Positions 1 to 14,100 of a stretch of 64,000 bases of DNA are shown here, one piece after another. The stretch's first letter is position 1. Every line of letters starts with the position of its first letter. Origin of the DNA: Panopea generosa (taxonomy: Eukaryota; Mollusca; Bivalvia; Adapedonta; Hiatellidae); contig CM055909.1 of the NCBI GenBank assembly GCA_029582155.1, positions 22,341,347-22,405,346 on the forward strand, given 5' to 3'. Made by a program: the position numbers and the translations under genes. The notes under the pieces are model-generated. The model searched no databases and had not been told where the DNA came from. It saw only the letters and a list, made by a program, of their open reading frames with translations.

Positions 1-340
1 ATCCTGAAATAAGTTTATCAATAAATGTAAATGTTTCATGTGCACGTAAAATGTTAATTACATCCATGTATTATTTTTCATCAAAATTTATTAACCTTTA
101 TGTATTTAACACGTGTTATTGCAAGTATTTGTATAAAGCATGAAGCCGCGAAGATTCCACCTGAAAACATATTGCAATTTTCTAAATTAAATGCGATTTA
201 TTATAGTGACAAATAAACGGTCATGGCGATACGAGTACGCACACATATGTATTGTACAATATCGGTTTCGACACATTGGACCAATTAGTTGACGATCAAA
301 GTAATACCAATGTTAAAATGTATCTCTATGTAATCCTTAC

Positions 341-1723
341 CTTAACAACTAATTCTTCTTTCGATCCTTTTCGTTTAATGATCGAAACTGTAAACGATTG
401 TACGTTCGTATTTGTAGTCAGTTGAATAGATTTGATTGGTGTAGGGGTCATGAACCAGAATTTGAGTGTTATGATCTTTTCGTCCCTTTCGAATGGCTTA
501 CTGCGGGGGTTGGGTCTCAGATTTTCAACATCATCCGGAATATCGTTGTTCTCTGTTCGGATATTCGTTGATGGCATAAACAGTGGGTTGTCCATACCTT
601 CCATCATATTACATGTAGTGGTGGTTACACCTTTTAAAAAAAGAGCACGACTTTTAATTAAGAGATCGATACTTATATGCACTGTGTCGACATGTTGTGA
701 TACTAGTCATGGCCATTACAAAGAAAGATTTCGTGTTATTAAGTGATAACTGAAAAAGATATATTGTGGGCCATTATTTCAGACAATGTTGGTAATTTAG
801 CATTGGACTCATACAAATAGTATTAATTCCTTTTCAGATGTCATTAATTGAAAGACAGACTGGAGGAGTAAATGTTTACCGGTTGTAGTTGATGGAACAT
901 ACGACGTACTACTTGTACTTGGTACGTAAGCAGTACTGCTGCTGGTGCTTGGTACGTAAGAAGTACTGCTGCTGGTGCTTGGTACATATGTCGTACTACT
1001 ACCGGTGCTTGGTGCATATTGTGTCGTAGTACTGGTCGGAACATATACCGTACTACTACTTGTACTTGGTACATAAGCGGTACTGCTGCTGGTGCTTGGT
1101 GCGTAAGCAGTACTGCTGCTGGAGCTTGGCACATATGTCGTACTACTGCTGGTGCTTGGTGCATATTGTGTCGTAGTACTGGTCGGAGCATATACCGTAC
1201 TACTACTTGTACTTGGTGCGTAAGCAGTACTGCTGCTAGTGCTTGGTACATATGCAGTACTACTGCTGGTGCTTGGTGCGTAAGCAGTACTGGTGCTGGT
1301 GCTTGGTACATATGACGTACTACTGCTCGTACTTGGTGCATATTGTGTCGCAGTACTGGTTGGAACATATGCCGTACTACTACTTGTACTTGGAACGTAA
1401 GCAGTACTACTGCTGGTGCTTGGTGCGTAGGCAGTACTGCTGCTGGTGCTTGGTACATATGCCGTACTACTGCTCGTACTTGGTGCATATTGTGTCGTAG
1501 TACTGGTCGGAACATATGCCGTACTACTACTTGTACTTGGTACGTAAGCAGTCGATGTGCTTGATGTTCCATAGGGTGTTGTTTCCGTGAGAATTTCGAA
1601 ACAAGCAATGATGGACACCTTTACTTTCATTGGTTGACTATCATCGGATCTCTTAATTTCAATAATGATATCCACTGCCTCAGGTATACCCGGGAAGTTA
1701 ACAGCTTCTTTGGGGTTTGCATC
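341..1723 (-). CDS. Array unit 1: discoidin-like module plus Ser/Thr/Tyr/Pro decapeptide linker (reference unit)
   Basis: Exon A is 880-1723 and exon B is 341-630. Exon A opens after a TTATTTCAG acceptor. It encodes about 46 residues of beta-strand-like sequence ending in SIIACFE (the closing half of the module), then about 22 decapeptides of the type STSSSTAYVP/STSSSTAYAP, and ends at a GTAAAC donor. Exon B opens after TTTTAAAAG, starts GVTTTTCNMMEGMDNPLF, contains ENLRPNPRS and a strand-rich part with NVQSFTVSII, and ends at AAG|GTAAGG. Exon B then continues into exon A of the next unit, where its Cys has a partner in the ACFE motif. By comparison with single-copy modules upstream, the B+A pair is one discoidin-like domain of about 135 residues, and the repeat tract is a likely O-glycosylated extracellular linker. 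Signal peptide and membrane segments are not in this part. Family assignment is inferred from motif layout; splice structure is well supported. Confidence 0.85.
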
Positions 1724-2060
1724 CTGAAATAAGTTTATCAATAAATGTAAATGTTTCATGTGCACGTAAAATGTTAATTACATCCATGTATTATTTTTCA
1801 TCAAAATTTATTAACCTTTATGTATTTAACACGTGTTATTGCAAGTATTTGTATAAAGCATGAAGCCGCGAAGATTCCACCTGAAAACATATTGCAATTT
1901 TCTAAATTAAATGCGATTTATTATAGTGACAAATAAACGGTCATGGCGATACGAGTACGCACACATATGTATTGTACAATATCGGTTTCGACACATTGGA
2001 CCAATTAGTTGACGATCAAAGTAATACCAATGTTAAAATGTATCTCTATGTAATCCTTAC

Positions 2061-3443
2061 CTTAACAACTAATTCTTCTTTCGATCCTTTTCGTTTAATG
2101 ATCGAAACTGTAAACGATTGTACGTTCGTATTTGTAGTCAGTTGAATAGATTTGATTGGTGTAGGGGTCATGAACCAGAATTTGAGTGTTATGATCTTTT
2201 CGTCCCTTTCGAATGGCTTACTGCGGGGGTTGGGTCTCAGATTTTCAACATCATCCGGAATATCGTTGTTCTCTGTTCGGATATTCGTTGATGGCATAAA
2301 CAGTGGGTTGTCCATACCTTCCATCATATTACATGTAGTGGTGGTTACACCTTTTAAAAAAAGAGCACGACTTTTAATTAAGAGATCGATACTTATATGC
2401 ACTGTGTCGACATGTTGTGATACTAGTCATGGCCATTACAAAGAAAGATTTCGTGTTATTAAGTGATAACTGAAAAAGATATATTGTAAGCCATTATTTC
2501 AGACAATGTTGGTAATTTAGCATTGGACTCATACAAATAGTATTAATTCCTTTTCAGATGTCATTAATTGAAAGACAGACTGGAGGAGTAAATGTTTACC
2601 GGTTGTAGTTGATGGAACATACGACGTACTACTTGTACTTGGTACGTAAGCAGTACTGCTGCTGGTGCTTGGTACGTAAGAAGTACTGCTGCTGGTGCTT
2701 GGTACATATGTCGTACTACTACCGGTGCTTGGTGCATATTGTGTCGTAGTACTGGTCGGAACATATACCGTACTACTACTTGTACTTGGTACATAAGCGG
2801 TACTGCTGCTGGTGCTTGGTGCGTAAGCAGTACTGCTGCTGGAGCTTGGCACATATGTCGTACTACTGCTGGTGCTTGGTGCATATTGTGTCGTAGTACT
2901 GGTCGGAGCATATACCGTACTACTACTTGTACTTGGTGCGTAAGCAGTACTGCTGCTAGTGCTGGGTACATATGCAGTACTACTGCTGGTGCTTGGTGCG
3001 TAAGCAGTACTGGTGCTGGTGCTTGGTACATATGACGTACTACTGCTCGTACTTGGTGCATATTGTGTCGCAGTACTGGTTGGAACATATGCCGTACTAC
3101 TACTTGTACTTGGAACGTAAGCAGTACTACTGCTGGTGCTTGGTGCGTAGGCAGTACTGCTGCTGGTGCTTGGTACATATGCCGTACTACTGCTCGTACT
3201 TGGTGCATATTGTGTCGTAGTACTGGTCGGAACATATGCCGTACTACTACTTGTACTTGGTACGTAAGCAGTCGATGTGCTTGATGTTCCATAGGGTGTT
3301 GTTTCCGTGAGAATTTCGAAACAAGCAATGATGGACACCTTTACTTTCATTGGTTGACTATCATCGGATCTCTTAATTTCAATAATGATATCCACTGCCT
3401 CAGGTATACCCGGGAAGTTAACAGCTTCTTTGGGGTTTGCATC
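2061..3443 (-). CDS. Array unit 2
   Basis: Exon A 2600-3443, exon B 2061-2350. The protein is identical to unit 1. Marker differences: AA instead of GG near 2488 (intron), and a T-to-G change near 2964 that is silent in the Ser/Thr/Pro reading frame (Pro CCA to CCC). Confidence 0.85.
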
Positions 3444-3780
3444 CTGAAATAAGTTTATCAATAAATGTAAATGTTTCATGTGCACGTAAAATGTTAATTA
3501 CATCCATGTATTATTTTTCATCAAAATTTATTAACCTTTATGTATTTAACACGTGTTATTGCAAGTATTTGTATAAAGCATGAAGCCGCGAAGATTCCAC
3601 CTGAAAACATATTGCAATTTTCTAAATTAAATGCGATTTATTATAGTGACAAATAAACGGTCATGGCGATACGAGTACGCACACATATGTATTGTACAAT
3701 ATCGGTTTCGACACATTGGACCAATTAGTTGACGATCAAAGTAATACCAATGTTAAAATGTATCTCTATGTAATCCTTAC

Positions 3781-5163
3781 CTTAACAACTAATTCTTCTT
3801 TCGATCCTTTTCGTTTAATGATCGAAACTGTAAACGATTGTACGTTCGTATTTGTAGTCAGTTGAATAGATTTGATTGGTGTAGGGGTCATGAACCAGAA
3901 TTTGAGTGTTATGATCTTTTCGTCCCTTTCGAATGGCTTACTGCGGGGGTTGGGTCTCAGATTTTCAACATCATCCGGAATATCGTTGTTCTCTGTTCGG
4001 ATATTCGTTGATGGCATAAACAGTGGGTTGTCCATACCTTCCATCATATTACATGTAGTGGTGGTTACACCTTTTAAAAAAAGAGCACGACTTTTAATTA
4101 AGAGATCGATACTTATATGCACTGTGTCGACATGTTGTGATACTAGTCATGGCCATTACAAAGAAAGATTTCGTGTTATTAAGTGATAACTGAAAAAGAT
4201 ATATTGTGGGCCATTATTTCAGACAATGTTGGTAATTTAGCATTGGACTCATACAAATAGTATTAATTCCTTTTCAGATGTCATTAATTGAAAGACAGAC
4301 TGGAGGAGTAAATGTTTACCGGTTGTAGTTGATGGAACATACGACGTACTACTTGTACTTGGTACGTAAGCAGTACTGCTGCTGGTGCTTGGTACGTAAG
4401 AAGTACTGCTGCTGGTGCTTGGTACATATGTCGTACTACTACCGGTGCTTGGTGCATATTGTGTCGTAGTACTGGTCGGAACATATACCGTACTACTACT
4501 TGTACTTGGTACATAAGCGGTACTGCTGCTGGTGCTTGGTGCGTAAGCAGTACTGCTGCTGGAGCTTGGCACATATGTCGTACTACTGCTGGTGCTTGGT
4601 GCATATTGTGTCGTAGTACTGGTCGGAGCATATACCGTACTACTACTTGTACTTGGTGCGTAAGCAGTACTGCTGCTAGTGCTTGGTACATATGCAGTAC
4701 TACTGCTGGTGCTTGGTGCGTAAGCAGTACTGGTGCTGGTGCTTGGTACATATGACGTACTACTGCTCGTACTTGGTGCATATTGTGTCGCAGTACTGGT
4801 TGGAACATATGCCGTACTACTACTTGTACTTGGAACGTAAGCAGTACTACTGCTGGTGCTTGGTGCGTAGGCAGTACTGCTGCTGGTGCTTGGTACATAT
4901 GCCGTACTACTGCTCGTACTTGGTGCATATTGTGTCGTAGTACTGGTCGGAACATATGCCGTACTACTACTTGTACTTGGTACGTAAGCAGTCGATGTGC
5001 TTGATGTTCCATAGGGTGTTGTTTCCGTGAGAATTTCGAAACAAGCAATGATGGACACCTTTACTTTCATTGGTTGACTATCATCGGATCTCTTAATTTC
5101 AATAATGATATCCACTGCCTCAGGTATACCCGGGAAGTTAACAGCTTCTTTGGGGTTTGCATC
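3781..5163 (-). CDS. Array unit 3
   Basis: Exon A 4320-5163, exon B 3781-4070. Both exons read identically to unit 1, with the GG intron marker and the Asp form of the globular segment. Confidence 0.85.
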
Positions 5164-5500
5164 CTGAAATAAGTTTATCAATAAATGTAAATGTTTCATG
5201 TGCACGTAAAATGTTAATTACATCCATGTATTATTTTTCATCAAAATTTATTAACCTTTATGTATTTAACACGTGTTATTGCAAGTATTTGTATAAAGCA
5301 TGAAGCCGCGAAGATTCCACCTGAAAACATATTGCAATTTTCTAAATTAAATGCGATTTATTATAGTGACAAATAAACGGTCATGGCGATACGAGTACGC
5401 ACACATATGTATTGTACAATATCGGTTTCGACACATTGGACCAATTAGTTGACGATCAAAGTAATACCAATGTTAAAATGTATCTCTATGTAATCCTTAC

Positions 5501-6883
5501 CTTAACAACTAATTCTTCTTTCGATCCTTTTCGTTTAATGATCGAAACTGTAAACGATTGTACGTTCGTATTTGTAGTCAGTTGAATAGATTTGATTGGT
5601 GTAGGGGTCATGAACCAGAATTTGAGTGTTATGATCTTTTCGTCCCTTTCGAATGGCTTACTGCGGGGGTTGGGTCTCAGATTTTCAACATCATCCGGAA
5701 TATCGTTGTTCTCTGTTCGGATATTCGTTGATGGCATAAACAGTGGGTTGTCCATACCTTCCATCATATTACATGTAGTGGTGGTTACACCTTTTAAAAA
5801 AAGAGCACGACTTTTAATTAAGAGATCGATACTTATATGCACTGTGTCGACATGTTGTGATACTAGTCATGGCCATTACAAAGAAAGATTTCGTGTTATT
5901 AAGTGATAACTGAAAAAGATATATTGTGGGCCATTATTTCAGACAATGTTGGTAATTTAGCATTGGACTCATACAAATAGTATTAATTCCTTTTCAGATG
6001 TCATTAATTGAAAGACAGACTGGAGGAGTAAATGTTTACCGGTTGTAGTTGATGGAACATACGACGTACTACTTGTACTTGGTACGTAAGCAGTACTGCT
6101 GCTGGTGCTTGGTACGTAAGAAGTACTGCTGCTGGTGCTTGGTACATATGTCGTACTACTACCGGTGCTTGGTGCATATTGTGTCGTAGTACTGGTCGGA
6201 ACATATACCGTACTACTACTTGTACTTGGTACATAAGCGGTACTGCTGCTGGTGCTTGGTGCGTAAGCAGTACTGCTGCTGGAGCTTGGCACATATGTCG
6301 TACTACTGCTGGTGCTTGGTGCATATTGTGTCGTAGTACTGGTCGGAGCATATACCGTACTACTACTTGTACTTGGTGCGTAAGCAGTACTGCTGCTAGT
6401 GCTTGGTACATATGCAGTACTACTGCTGGTGCTTGGTGCGTAAGCAGTACTGGTGCTGGTGCTTGGTACATATGACGTACTACTGCTCGTACTTGGTGCA
6501 TATTGTGTCGCAGTACTGGTTGGAACATATGCCGTACTACTACTTGTACTTGGAACGTAAGCAGTACTACTGCTGGTGCTTGGTGCGTAGGCAGTACTGC
6601 TGCTGGTGCTTGGTACATATGCCGTACTACTGCTCGTACTTGGTGCATATTGTGTCGTAGTACTGGTCGGAACATATGCCGTACTACTACTTGTACTTGG
6701 TACGTAAGCAGTCGATGTGCTTGATGTTCCATAGGGTGTTGTTTCCGTGAGAATTTCGAAACAAGCAATGATGGACACCTTTACTTTCATTGGTTGACTA
6801 TCATCGGATCTCTTAATTTCAATAATGATATCCACTGCCTCAGGTATACCCGGGAAGTTAACAGCTTCTTTGGGGTTTGCATC
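5501..6883 (-). CDS. Array unit 4
   Basis: Exon A 6040-6883, exon B 5501-5790. Both exons read identically to unit 1. Confidence 0.85.
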
Positions 6884-7220
6884 CTGAAATAAGTTTATCA
6901 ATAAATGTAAATGTTTCATGTGCACGTAAAATGTTAATTACATCCATGTATTATTTTTCATCAAAATTTATTAACCTTTATGTATTTAACACGTGTTATT
7001 GCAAGTATTTGTATAAAGCATGAAGCCGCGAAGATTCCACCTGAAAACATATTGCAATTTTCTAAATTAAATGCGATTTATTATAGTGACAAATAAACGG
7101 TCATGGCGATACGAGTACGCACACATATGTATTGTACAATATCGGTTTCGACACATTGGACCAATTAGTTGACGATCAAAGTAATACCAATGTTAAAATG
7201 TATCTCTATGTAATCCTTAC

Positions 7221-8603
7221 CTTAACAACTAATTCTTCTTTCGATCCTTTTCGTTTAATGATCGAAACTGTAAACGATTGTACGTTCGTATTTGTAGTCA
7301 GTTGAATAGATTTGATTGGTGTAGGGGTCATGAACCAGAATTTGAGTGTTATGATCTTTTCGTCCCTTTCGAATGGCTTACTGCGGGGGTTGGGTCTCAG
7401 ATTTTCAACATCATCCGGAATATCGTTGTTCTCTGTTCGGATATTCGTTGATGGCATAAACAGTGGGTTGTCCATACCTTCCATCATATTACATGTAGTG
7501 GTGGTTACACCTTTTAAAAAAAGAGCACGACTTTTAATTAAGAGATCGATACTTATATGCACTGTGTCGACATGTTGTGATACTAGTCATGGCCATTACA
7601 AAGAAAGATTTCGTGTTATTAAGTGATAACTGAAAAAGATATATTGTGGGCCATTATTTCAGACAATGTTGGTAATTTAGCATTGGACTCATACAAATAG
7701 TATTAATTCCTTTTCAGATGTCATTAATTGAAAGACAGACTGGAGGAGTAAATGTTTACCGGTTGTAGTTGATGGAACATACGACGTACTACTTGTACTT
7801 GGTACGTAAGCAGTACTGCTGCTGGTGCTTGGTACGTAAGAAGTACTGCTGCTGGTGCTTGGTACATATGTCGTACTACTACCGGTGCTTGGTGCATATT
7901 GTGTCGTAGTACTGGTCGGAACATATACCGTACTACTACTTGTACTTGGTACATAAGCGGTACTGCTGCTGGTGCTTGGTGCGTAAGCAGTACTGCTGCT
8001 GGAGCTTGGCACATATGTCGTACTACTGCTGGTGCTTGGTGCATATTGTGTCGTAGTACTGGTCGGAGCATATACCGTACTACTACTTGTACTTGGTGCG
8101 TAAGCAGTACTGCTGCTAGTGCTGGGTACATATGCAGTACTACTGCTGGTGCTTGGTGCGTAAGCAGTACTGGTGCTGGTGCTTGGTACATATGACGTAC
8201 TACTGCTCGTACTTGGTGCATATTGTGTCGCAGTACTGGTTGGAACATATGCCGTACTACTACTTGTACTTGGAACGTAAGCAGTACTACTGCTGGTGCT
8301 TGGTGCGTAGGCAGTACTGCTGCTGGTGCTTGGTACATATGCCGTACTACTGCTCGTACTTGGTGCATATTGTGTCGTAGTACTGGTCGGAACATATGCC
8401 GTACTACTACTTGTACTTGGTACGTAAGCAGTCGATGTGCTTGATGTTCCATAGGGTGTTGTTTCCGTGAGAATTTCGAAACAAGCAATGATGGACACCT
8501 TTACTTTCATTGGTTGACTATCATCGGATCTCTTAATTTCAATAATGATATCCACTGCCTCAGGTATACCCGGGAAGTTAACAGCTTCTTTGGGGTTTGC
8601 ATC
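7221..8603 (-). CDS. Array unit 5
   Basis: Exon A 7760-8603, exon B 7221-7510. It shares the silent Pro-codon variant of unit 2 (near 8124) but has the GG rather than AA intron marker, so it is a recombinant combination relative to unit 2. Confidence 0.85.
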
Positions 8604-8940
8604 CTGAAATAAGTTTATCAATAAATGTAAATGTTTCATGTGCACGTAAAATGTTAATTACATCCATGTATTATTTTTCATCAAAATTTATTAACCTTTA
8701 TGTATTTAACACGTGTTATTGCAAGTATTTGTATAAAGCATGAAGCCGCGAAGATTCCACCTGAAAACATATTGCAATTTTCTAAATTAAATGCGATTTA
8801 TTATAGTGACAAATAAACGGTCATGGCGATACGAGTACGCACACATATGTATTGTACAATATCGGTTTCGACACATTGGACCAATTAGTTGACGATCAAA
8901 GTAATACCAATGTTAAAATGTATCTCTATGTAATCCTTAC

Positions 8941-10323
8941 CTTAACAACTAATTCTTCTTTCGATCCTTTTCGTTTAATGATCGAAACTGTAAACGATTG
9001 TACGTTCGTATTTGTAGTCAGTTGAATAGATTTGATTGGTGTAGGGGTCATGAACCAGAATTTGAGTGTTATGATCTTTTCGTCCCTTTCGAATGGCTTA
9101 CTGCGGGGGTTGGGTCTCAGATTTTCAACATCATCCGGAATATCGTTGTTCTCTGTTCGGATATTCGTTGATGGCATAAACAGTGGGTTGTCCATACCTT
9201 CCATCATATTACATGTAGTGGTGGTTACACCTTTTAAAAAAAGAGCACGACTTTTAATTAAGAGATCGATACTTATATGCACTGTGTCGACATGTTGTGA
9301 TACTAGTCATGGCCATTACAAAGAAAGATTTCGTGTTATTAAGTGATAACTGAAAAAGATATATTGTAAGCCATTATTTCAGACAATGTTGGTAATTTAG
9401 CATTGGACTCATACAAATAGTATTAATTCCTTTTCAGATGTCATTAATTGAAAGACAGACTGGAGGAGTAAATGTTTACCGGTTGTAGTTGATGGAACAT
9501 ACGACGTACTACTTGTACTTGGTACGTAAGCAGTACTGCTGCTGGTGCTTGGTACGTAAGAAGTACTGCTGCTGGTGCTTGGTACATATGTCGTACTACT
9601 ACCGGTGCTTGGTGCATATTGTGTCGTAGTACTGGTCGGAACATATACCGTACTACTACTTGTACTTGGTACATAAGCGGTACTGCTGCTGGTGCTTGGT
9701 GCGTAAGCAGTACTGCTGCTGGAGCTTGGCACATATGTCGTACTACTGCTGGTGCTTGGTGCATATTGTGTCGTAGTACTGGTCGGAGCATATACCGTAC
9801 TACTACTTGTACTTGGTGCGTAAGCAGTACTGCTGCTAGTGCTTGGTACATATGCAGTACTACTGCTGGTGCTTGGTGCGTAAGCAGTACTGGTGCTGGT
9901 GCTTGGTACATATGACGTACTACTGCTCGTACTTGGTGCATATTGTGTCGCAGTACTGGTTGGAACATATGCCGTACTACTACTTGTACTTGGAACGTAA
10001 GCAGTACTACTGCTGGTGCTTGGTGCGTAGGCAGTACTGCTGCTGGTGCTTGGTACATATGCCGTACTACTGCTCGTACTTGGTGCATATTGTGTCGTAG
10101 TACTGGTCGGAACATATGCCGTACTACTACTTGTACTTGGTACGTAAGCAGTCGATGTGCTTGATGTTCCATAGGGTGTTGTTTCCGTGAGAATTTCGAA
10201 ACAAGCAATGATGGACACCTTTACTTTCATTGGTTGACTATCATCGGATCTCTTAATTTCAATAATGATATCCACTGCCTCAGGTATACCCGGGAAGTTA
10301 ACAGCTTCTTTGGGGTTTGCATC
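8941..10323 (-). CDS. Array unit 6
   Basis: Exon A 9480-10323, exon B 8941-9230. It has the AA intron marker (near 9368) without the silent Pro-codon change seen in unit 2. Confidence 0.85.
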
Positions 10324-10660
10324 CTGAAATAAGTTTATCAATAAATGTAAATGTTTCATGTGCACGTAAAATGTTAATTACATCCATGTATTATTTTTCA
10401 TCAAAATTTATTAACCTTTATGTATTTAACACGTGTTATTGCAAGTATTTGTATAAAGCATGAAGCCGCGAAGATTCCACCTGAAAACATATTGCAATTT
10501 TCTAAATTAAATGCGATTTATTATAGTGACAAATAAACGGTCATGGCGATACGAGTACGCACACATATGTATTGTACAATATCGGTTTCGACACATTGGA
10601 CCAATTAGTTGACGATCAAAGTAATACCAATGTTAAAATGTATCTCTATGTAATCCTTAC

Positions 10661-12043
10661 CTTAACAACTAATTCTTCTTTCGATCCTTTTCGTTTAATG
10701 ATCGAAACTGTAAACGATTGTACGTTCGTATTTGTAGTCAGTTGAATAGATTTGATTGGTGTAGGGGTCATGAACCAGAATTTGAGTGTTATGATCTTTT
10801 CGTCCCTTTCGAATGGCTTACTGCGGGGGTTGGGTCTCAGATTTTCAACATCATCCGGAATATCGTTGTTCTCTGTTCGGATATTCGTTGATGGCATAAA
10901 CAGTGGGTTGTCCATACCTTCCATCATATTACATGTAGTGGTGGTTACACCTTTTAAAAAAAGAGCACGACTTTTAATTAAGAGATCGATACTTATATGC
11001 ACTGTGTCGACATGTTGTGATACTAGTCATGGCCATTACAAAGAAAGATTTCGTGTTATTAAGTGATAACTGAAAAAGATATATTGTGGGCCATTATTTC
11101 AGACAATGTTGGTAATTTAGCATTGGACTCATACAAATAGTATTAATTCCTTTTCAGATGTCATTAATTGAAAGACAGACTGGAGGAGTAAATGTTTACC
11201 GGTTGTAGTTGATGGAACATACGACGTACTACTTGTACTTGGTACGTAAGCAGTACTGCTGCTGGTGCTTGGTACGTAAGAAGTACTGCTGCTGGTGCTT
11301 GGTACATATGTCGTACTACTACCGGTGCTTGGTGCATATTGTGTCGTAGTACTGGTCGGAACATATACCGTACTACTACTTGTACTTGGTACATAAGCGG
11401 TACTGCTGCTGGTGCTTGGTGCGTAAGCAGTACTGCTGCTGGAGCTTGGCACATATGTCGTACTACTGCTGGTGCTTGGTGCATATTGTGTCGTAGTACT
11501 GGTCGGAGCATATACCGTACTACTACTTGTACTTGGTGCGTAAGCAGTACTGCTGCTAGTGCTTGGTACATATGCAGTACTACTGCTGGTGCTTGGTGCG
11601 TAAGCAGTACTGGTGCTGGTGCTTGGTACATATGACGTACTACTGCTCGTACTTGGTGCATATTGTGTCGCAGTACTGGTTGGAACATATGCCGTACTAC
11701 TACTTGTACTTGGAACGTAAGCAGTACTACTGCTGGTGCTTGGTGCGTAGGCAGTACTGCTGCTGGTGCTTGGTACATATGCCGTACTACTGCTCGTACT
11801 TGGTGCATATTGTGTCGTAGTACTGGTCGGAACATATGCCGTACTACTACTTGTACTTGGTACGTAAGCAGTCGATGTGCTTGATGTTCCATAGGGTGTT
11901 GTTTCCGTGAGAATTTCGAAACAAGCAATGATGGACACCTTTACTTTCATTGGTTGACTATTATCGGATCTCTTAATTTCAATAATGATATCCACTGCCT
12001 CAGGTATACCCGGGAAGTTAACAGCTTCTTTGGGGTTTGCATC
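10661..12043 (-). CDS. Array unit 7 (Asn variant)
   Basis: Exon A 11200-12043, exon B 10661-10950. A C-to-T change near 11962 turns the second Asp of the RSDDSQP motif into Asn (RSDNSQP), the only recurrent amino-acid difference among complete units. Confidence 0.85.
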
Positions 12044-12380
12044 CTGAAATAAGTTTATCAATAAATGTAAATGTTTCATGTGCACGTAAAATGTTAATTA
12101 CATCCATGTATTATTTTTCATCAAAATTTATTAACCTTTATGTATTTAACACGTGTTATTGCAAGTATTTGTATAAAGCATGAAGCCGCGAAGATTCCAC
12201 CTGAAAACATATTGCAATTTTCTAAATTAAATGCGATTTATTATAGTGACAAATAAACGGTCATGGCGATACGAGTACGCACACATATGTATTGTACAAT
12301 ATCGGTTTCGACACATTGGACCAATTAGTTGACGATCAAAGTAATACCAATGTTAAAATGTATCTCTATGTAATCCTTAC

Positions 12381-13763
12381 CTTAACAACTAATTCTTCTT
12401 TCGATCCTTTTCGTTTAATGATCGAAACTGTAAACGATTGTACGTTCGTATTTGTAGTCAGTTGAATAGATTTGATTGGTGTAGGGGTCATGAACCAGAA
12501 TTTGAGTGTTATGATCTTTTCGTCCCTTTCGAATGGCTTACTGCGGGGGTTGGGTCTCAGATTTTCAACATCATCCGGAATATCGTTGTTCTCTGTTCGG
12601 ATATTCGTTGATGGCATAAACAGTGGGTTGTCCATACCTTCCATCATATTACATGTAGTGGTGGTTACACCTTTTAAAAAAAGAGCACGACTTTTAATTA
12701 AGAGATCGATACTTATATGCACTGTGTCGACATGTTGTGATACTAGTCATGGCCATTACAAAGAAAGATTTCGTGTTATTAAGTGATAACTGAAAAAGAT
12801 ATATTGTAAGCCATTATTTCAGACAATGTTGGTAATTTAGCATTGGACTCATACAAATAGTATTAATTCCTTTTCAGATGTCATTAATTGAAAGACAGAC
12901 TGGAGGAGTAAATGTTTACCGGTTGTAGTTGATGGAACATACGACGTACTACTTGTACTTGGTACGTAAGCAGTACTGCTGCTGGTGCTTGGTACGTAAG
13001 AAGTACTGCTGCTGGTGCTTGGTACATATGTCGTACTACTACCGGTGCTTGGTGCATATTGTGTCGTAGTACTGGTCGGAACATATACCGTACTACTACT
13101 TGTACTTGGTACATAAGCGGTACTGCTGCTGGTGCTTGGTGCGTAAGCAGTACTGCTGCTGGAGCTTGGCACATATGTCGTACTACTGCTGGTGCTTGGT
13201 GCATATTGTGTCGTAGTACTGGTCGGAGCATATACCGTACTACTACTTGTACTTGGTGCGTAAGCAGTACTGCTGCTAGTGCTTGGTACATATGCAGTAC
13301 TACTGCTGGTGCTTGGTGCGTAAGCAGTACTGGTGCTGGTGCTTGGTACATATGACGTACTACTGCTCGTACTTGGTGCATATTGTGTCGCAGTACTGGT
13401 TGGAACATATGCCGTACTACTACTTGTACTTGGAACGTAAGCAGTACTACTGCTGGTGCTTGGTGCGTAGGCAGTACTGCTGCTGGTGCTTGGTACATAT
13501 GCCGTACTACTGCTCGTACTTGGTGCATATTGTGTCGTAGTACTGGTCGGAACATATGCCGTACTACTACTTGTACTTGGTACGTAAGCAGTCGATGTGC
13601 TTGATGTTCCATAGGGTGTTGTTTCCGTGAGAATTTCGAAACAAGCAATGATGGACACCTTTACTTTCATTGGTTGACTATCATCGGATCTCTTAATTTC
13701 AATAATGATATCCACTGCCTCAGGTATACCCGGGAAGTTAACAGCTTCTTTGGGGTTTGCATC
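12381..13763 (-). CDS. Array unit 8
   Basis: Exon A 12920-13763, exon B 12381-12670. Asp form, with the AA intron marker near 12808. Confidence 0.85.
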
Positions 13764-14100
13764 CTGAAATAAGTTTATCAATAAATGTAAATGTTTCATG
13801 TGCACGTAAAATGTTAATTACATCCATGTATTATTTTTCATCAAAATTTATTAACCTTTATGTATTTAACACGTGTTATTGCAAGTATTTGTATAAAGCA
13901 TGAAGCCGCGAAGATTCCACCTGAAAACATATTGCAATTTTCTAAATTAAATGCGATTTATTATAGTGACAAATAAACGGTCATGGCGATACGAGTACGC
14001 ACACATATGTATTCTACAATATCGGTTTCGACACATTGGACCAATTAGTTGACGATCAAAGTAATACCAATGTTAAAATGTATCTCTATGTAATCCTTAC

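Noticed and set aside
432..746. Plus-strand 104-residue frame antisense to exon B in every unit
   Set aside because: It lies opposite a well-supported exon and shows no domain. Its conservation follows from the homogenised array.
1019..1564. Plus-strand Cys/Trp/Arg-rich frames (MCRSTGRNIY and VHMQYYCWCL types) in every array unit
   Set aside because: Antisense shadows of the 30-bp repeat. They start at non-ATG codons, have no splice or promoter context and no family similarity.
844..1608. A 254-residue minus-strand frame rich in QVQVVVRHMF-like repeats, recurring in every array unit
   Set aside because: It overlaps exon A in another frame, ignores the splice sites, and changes amino acids where the Ser/Thr frame changes only silently. 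The 30-bp unit simply has no stops in several frames.
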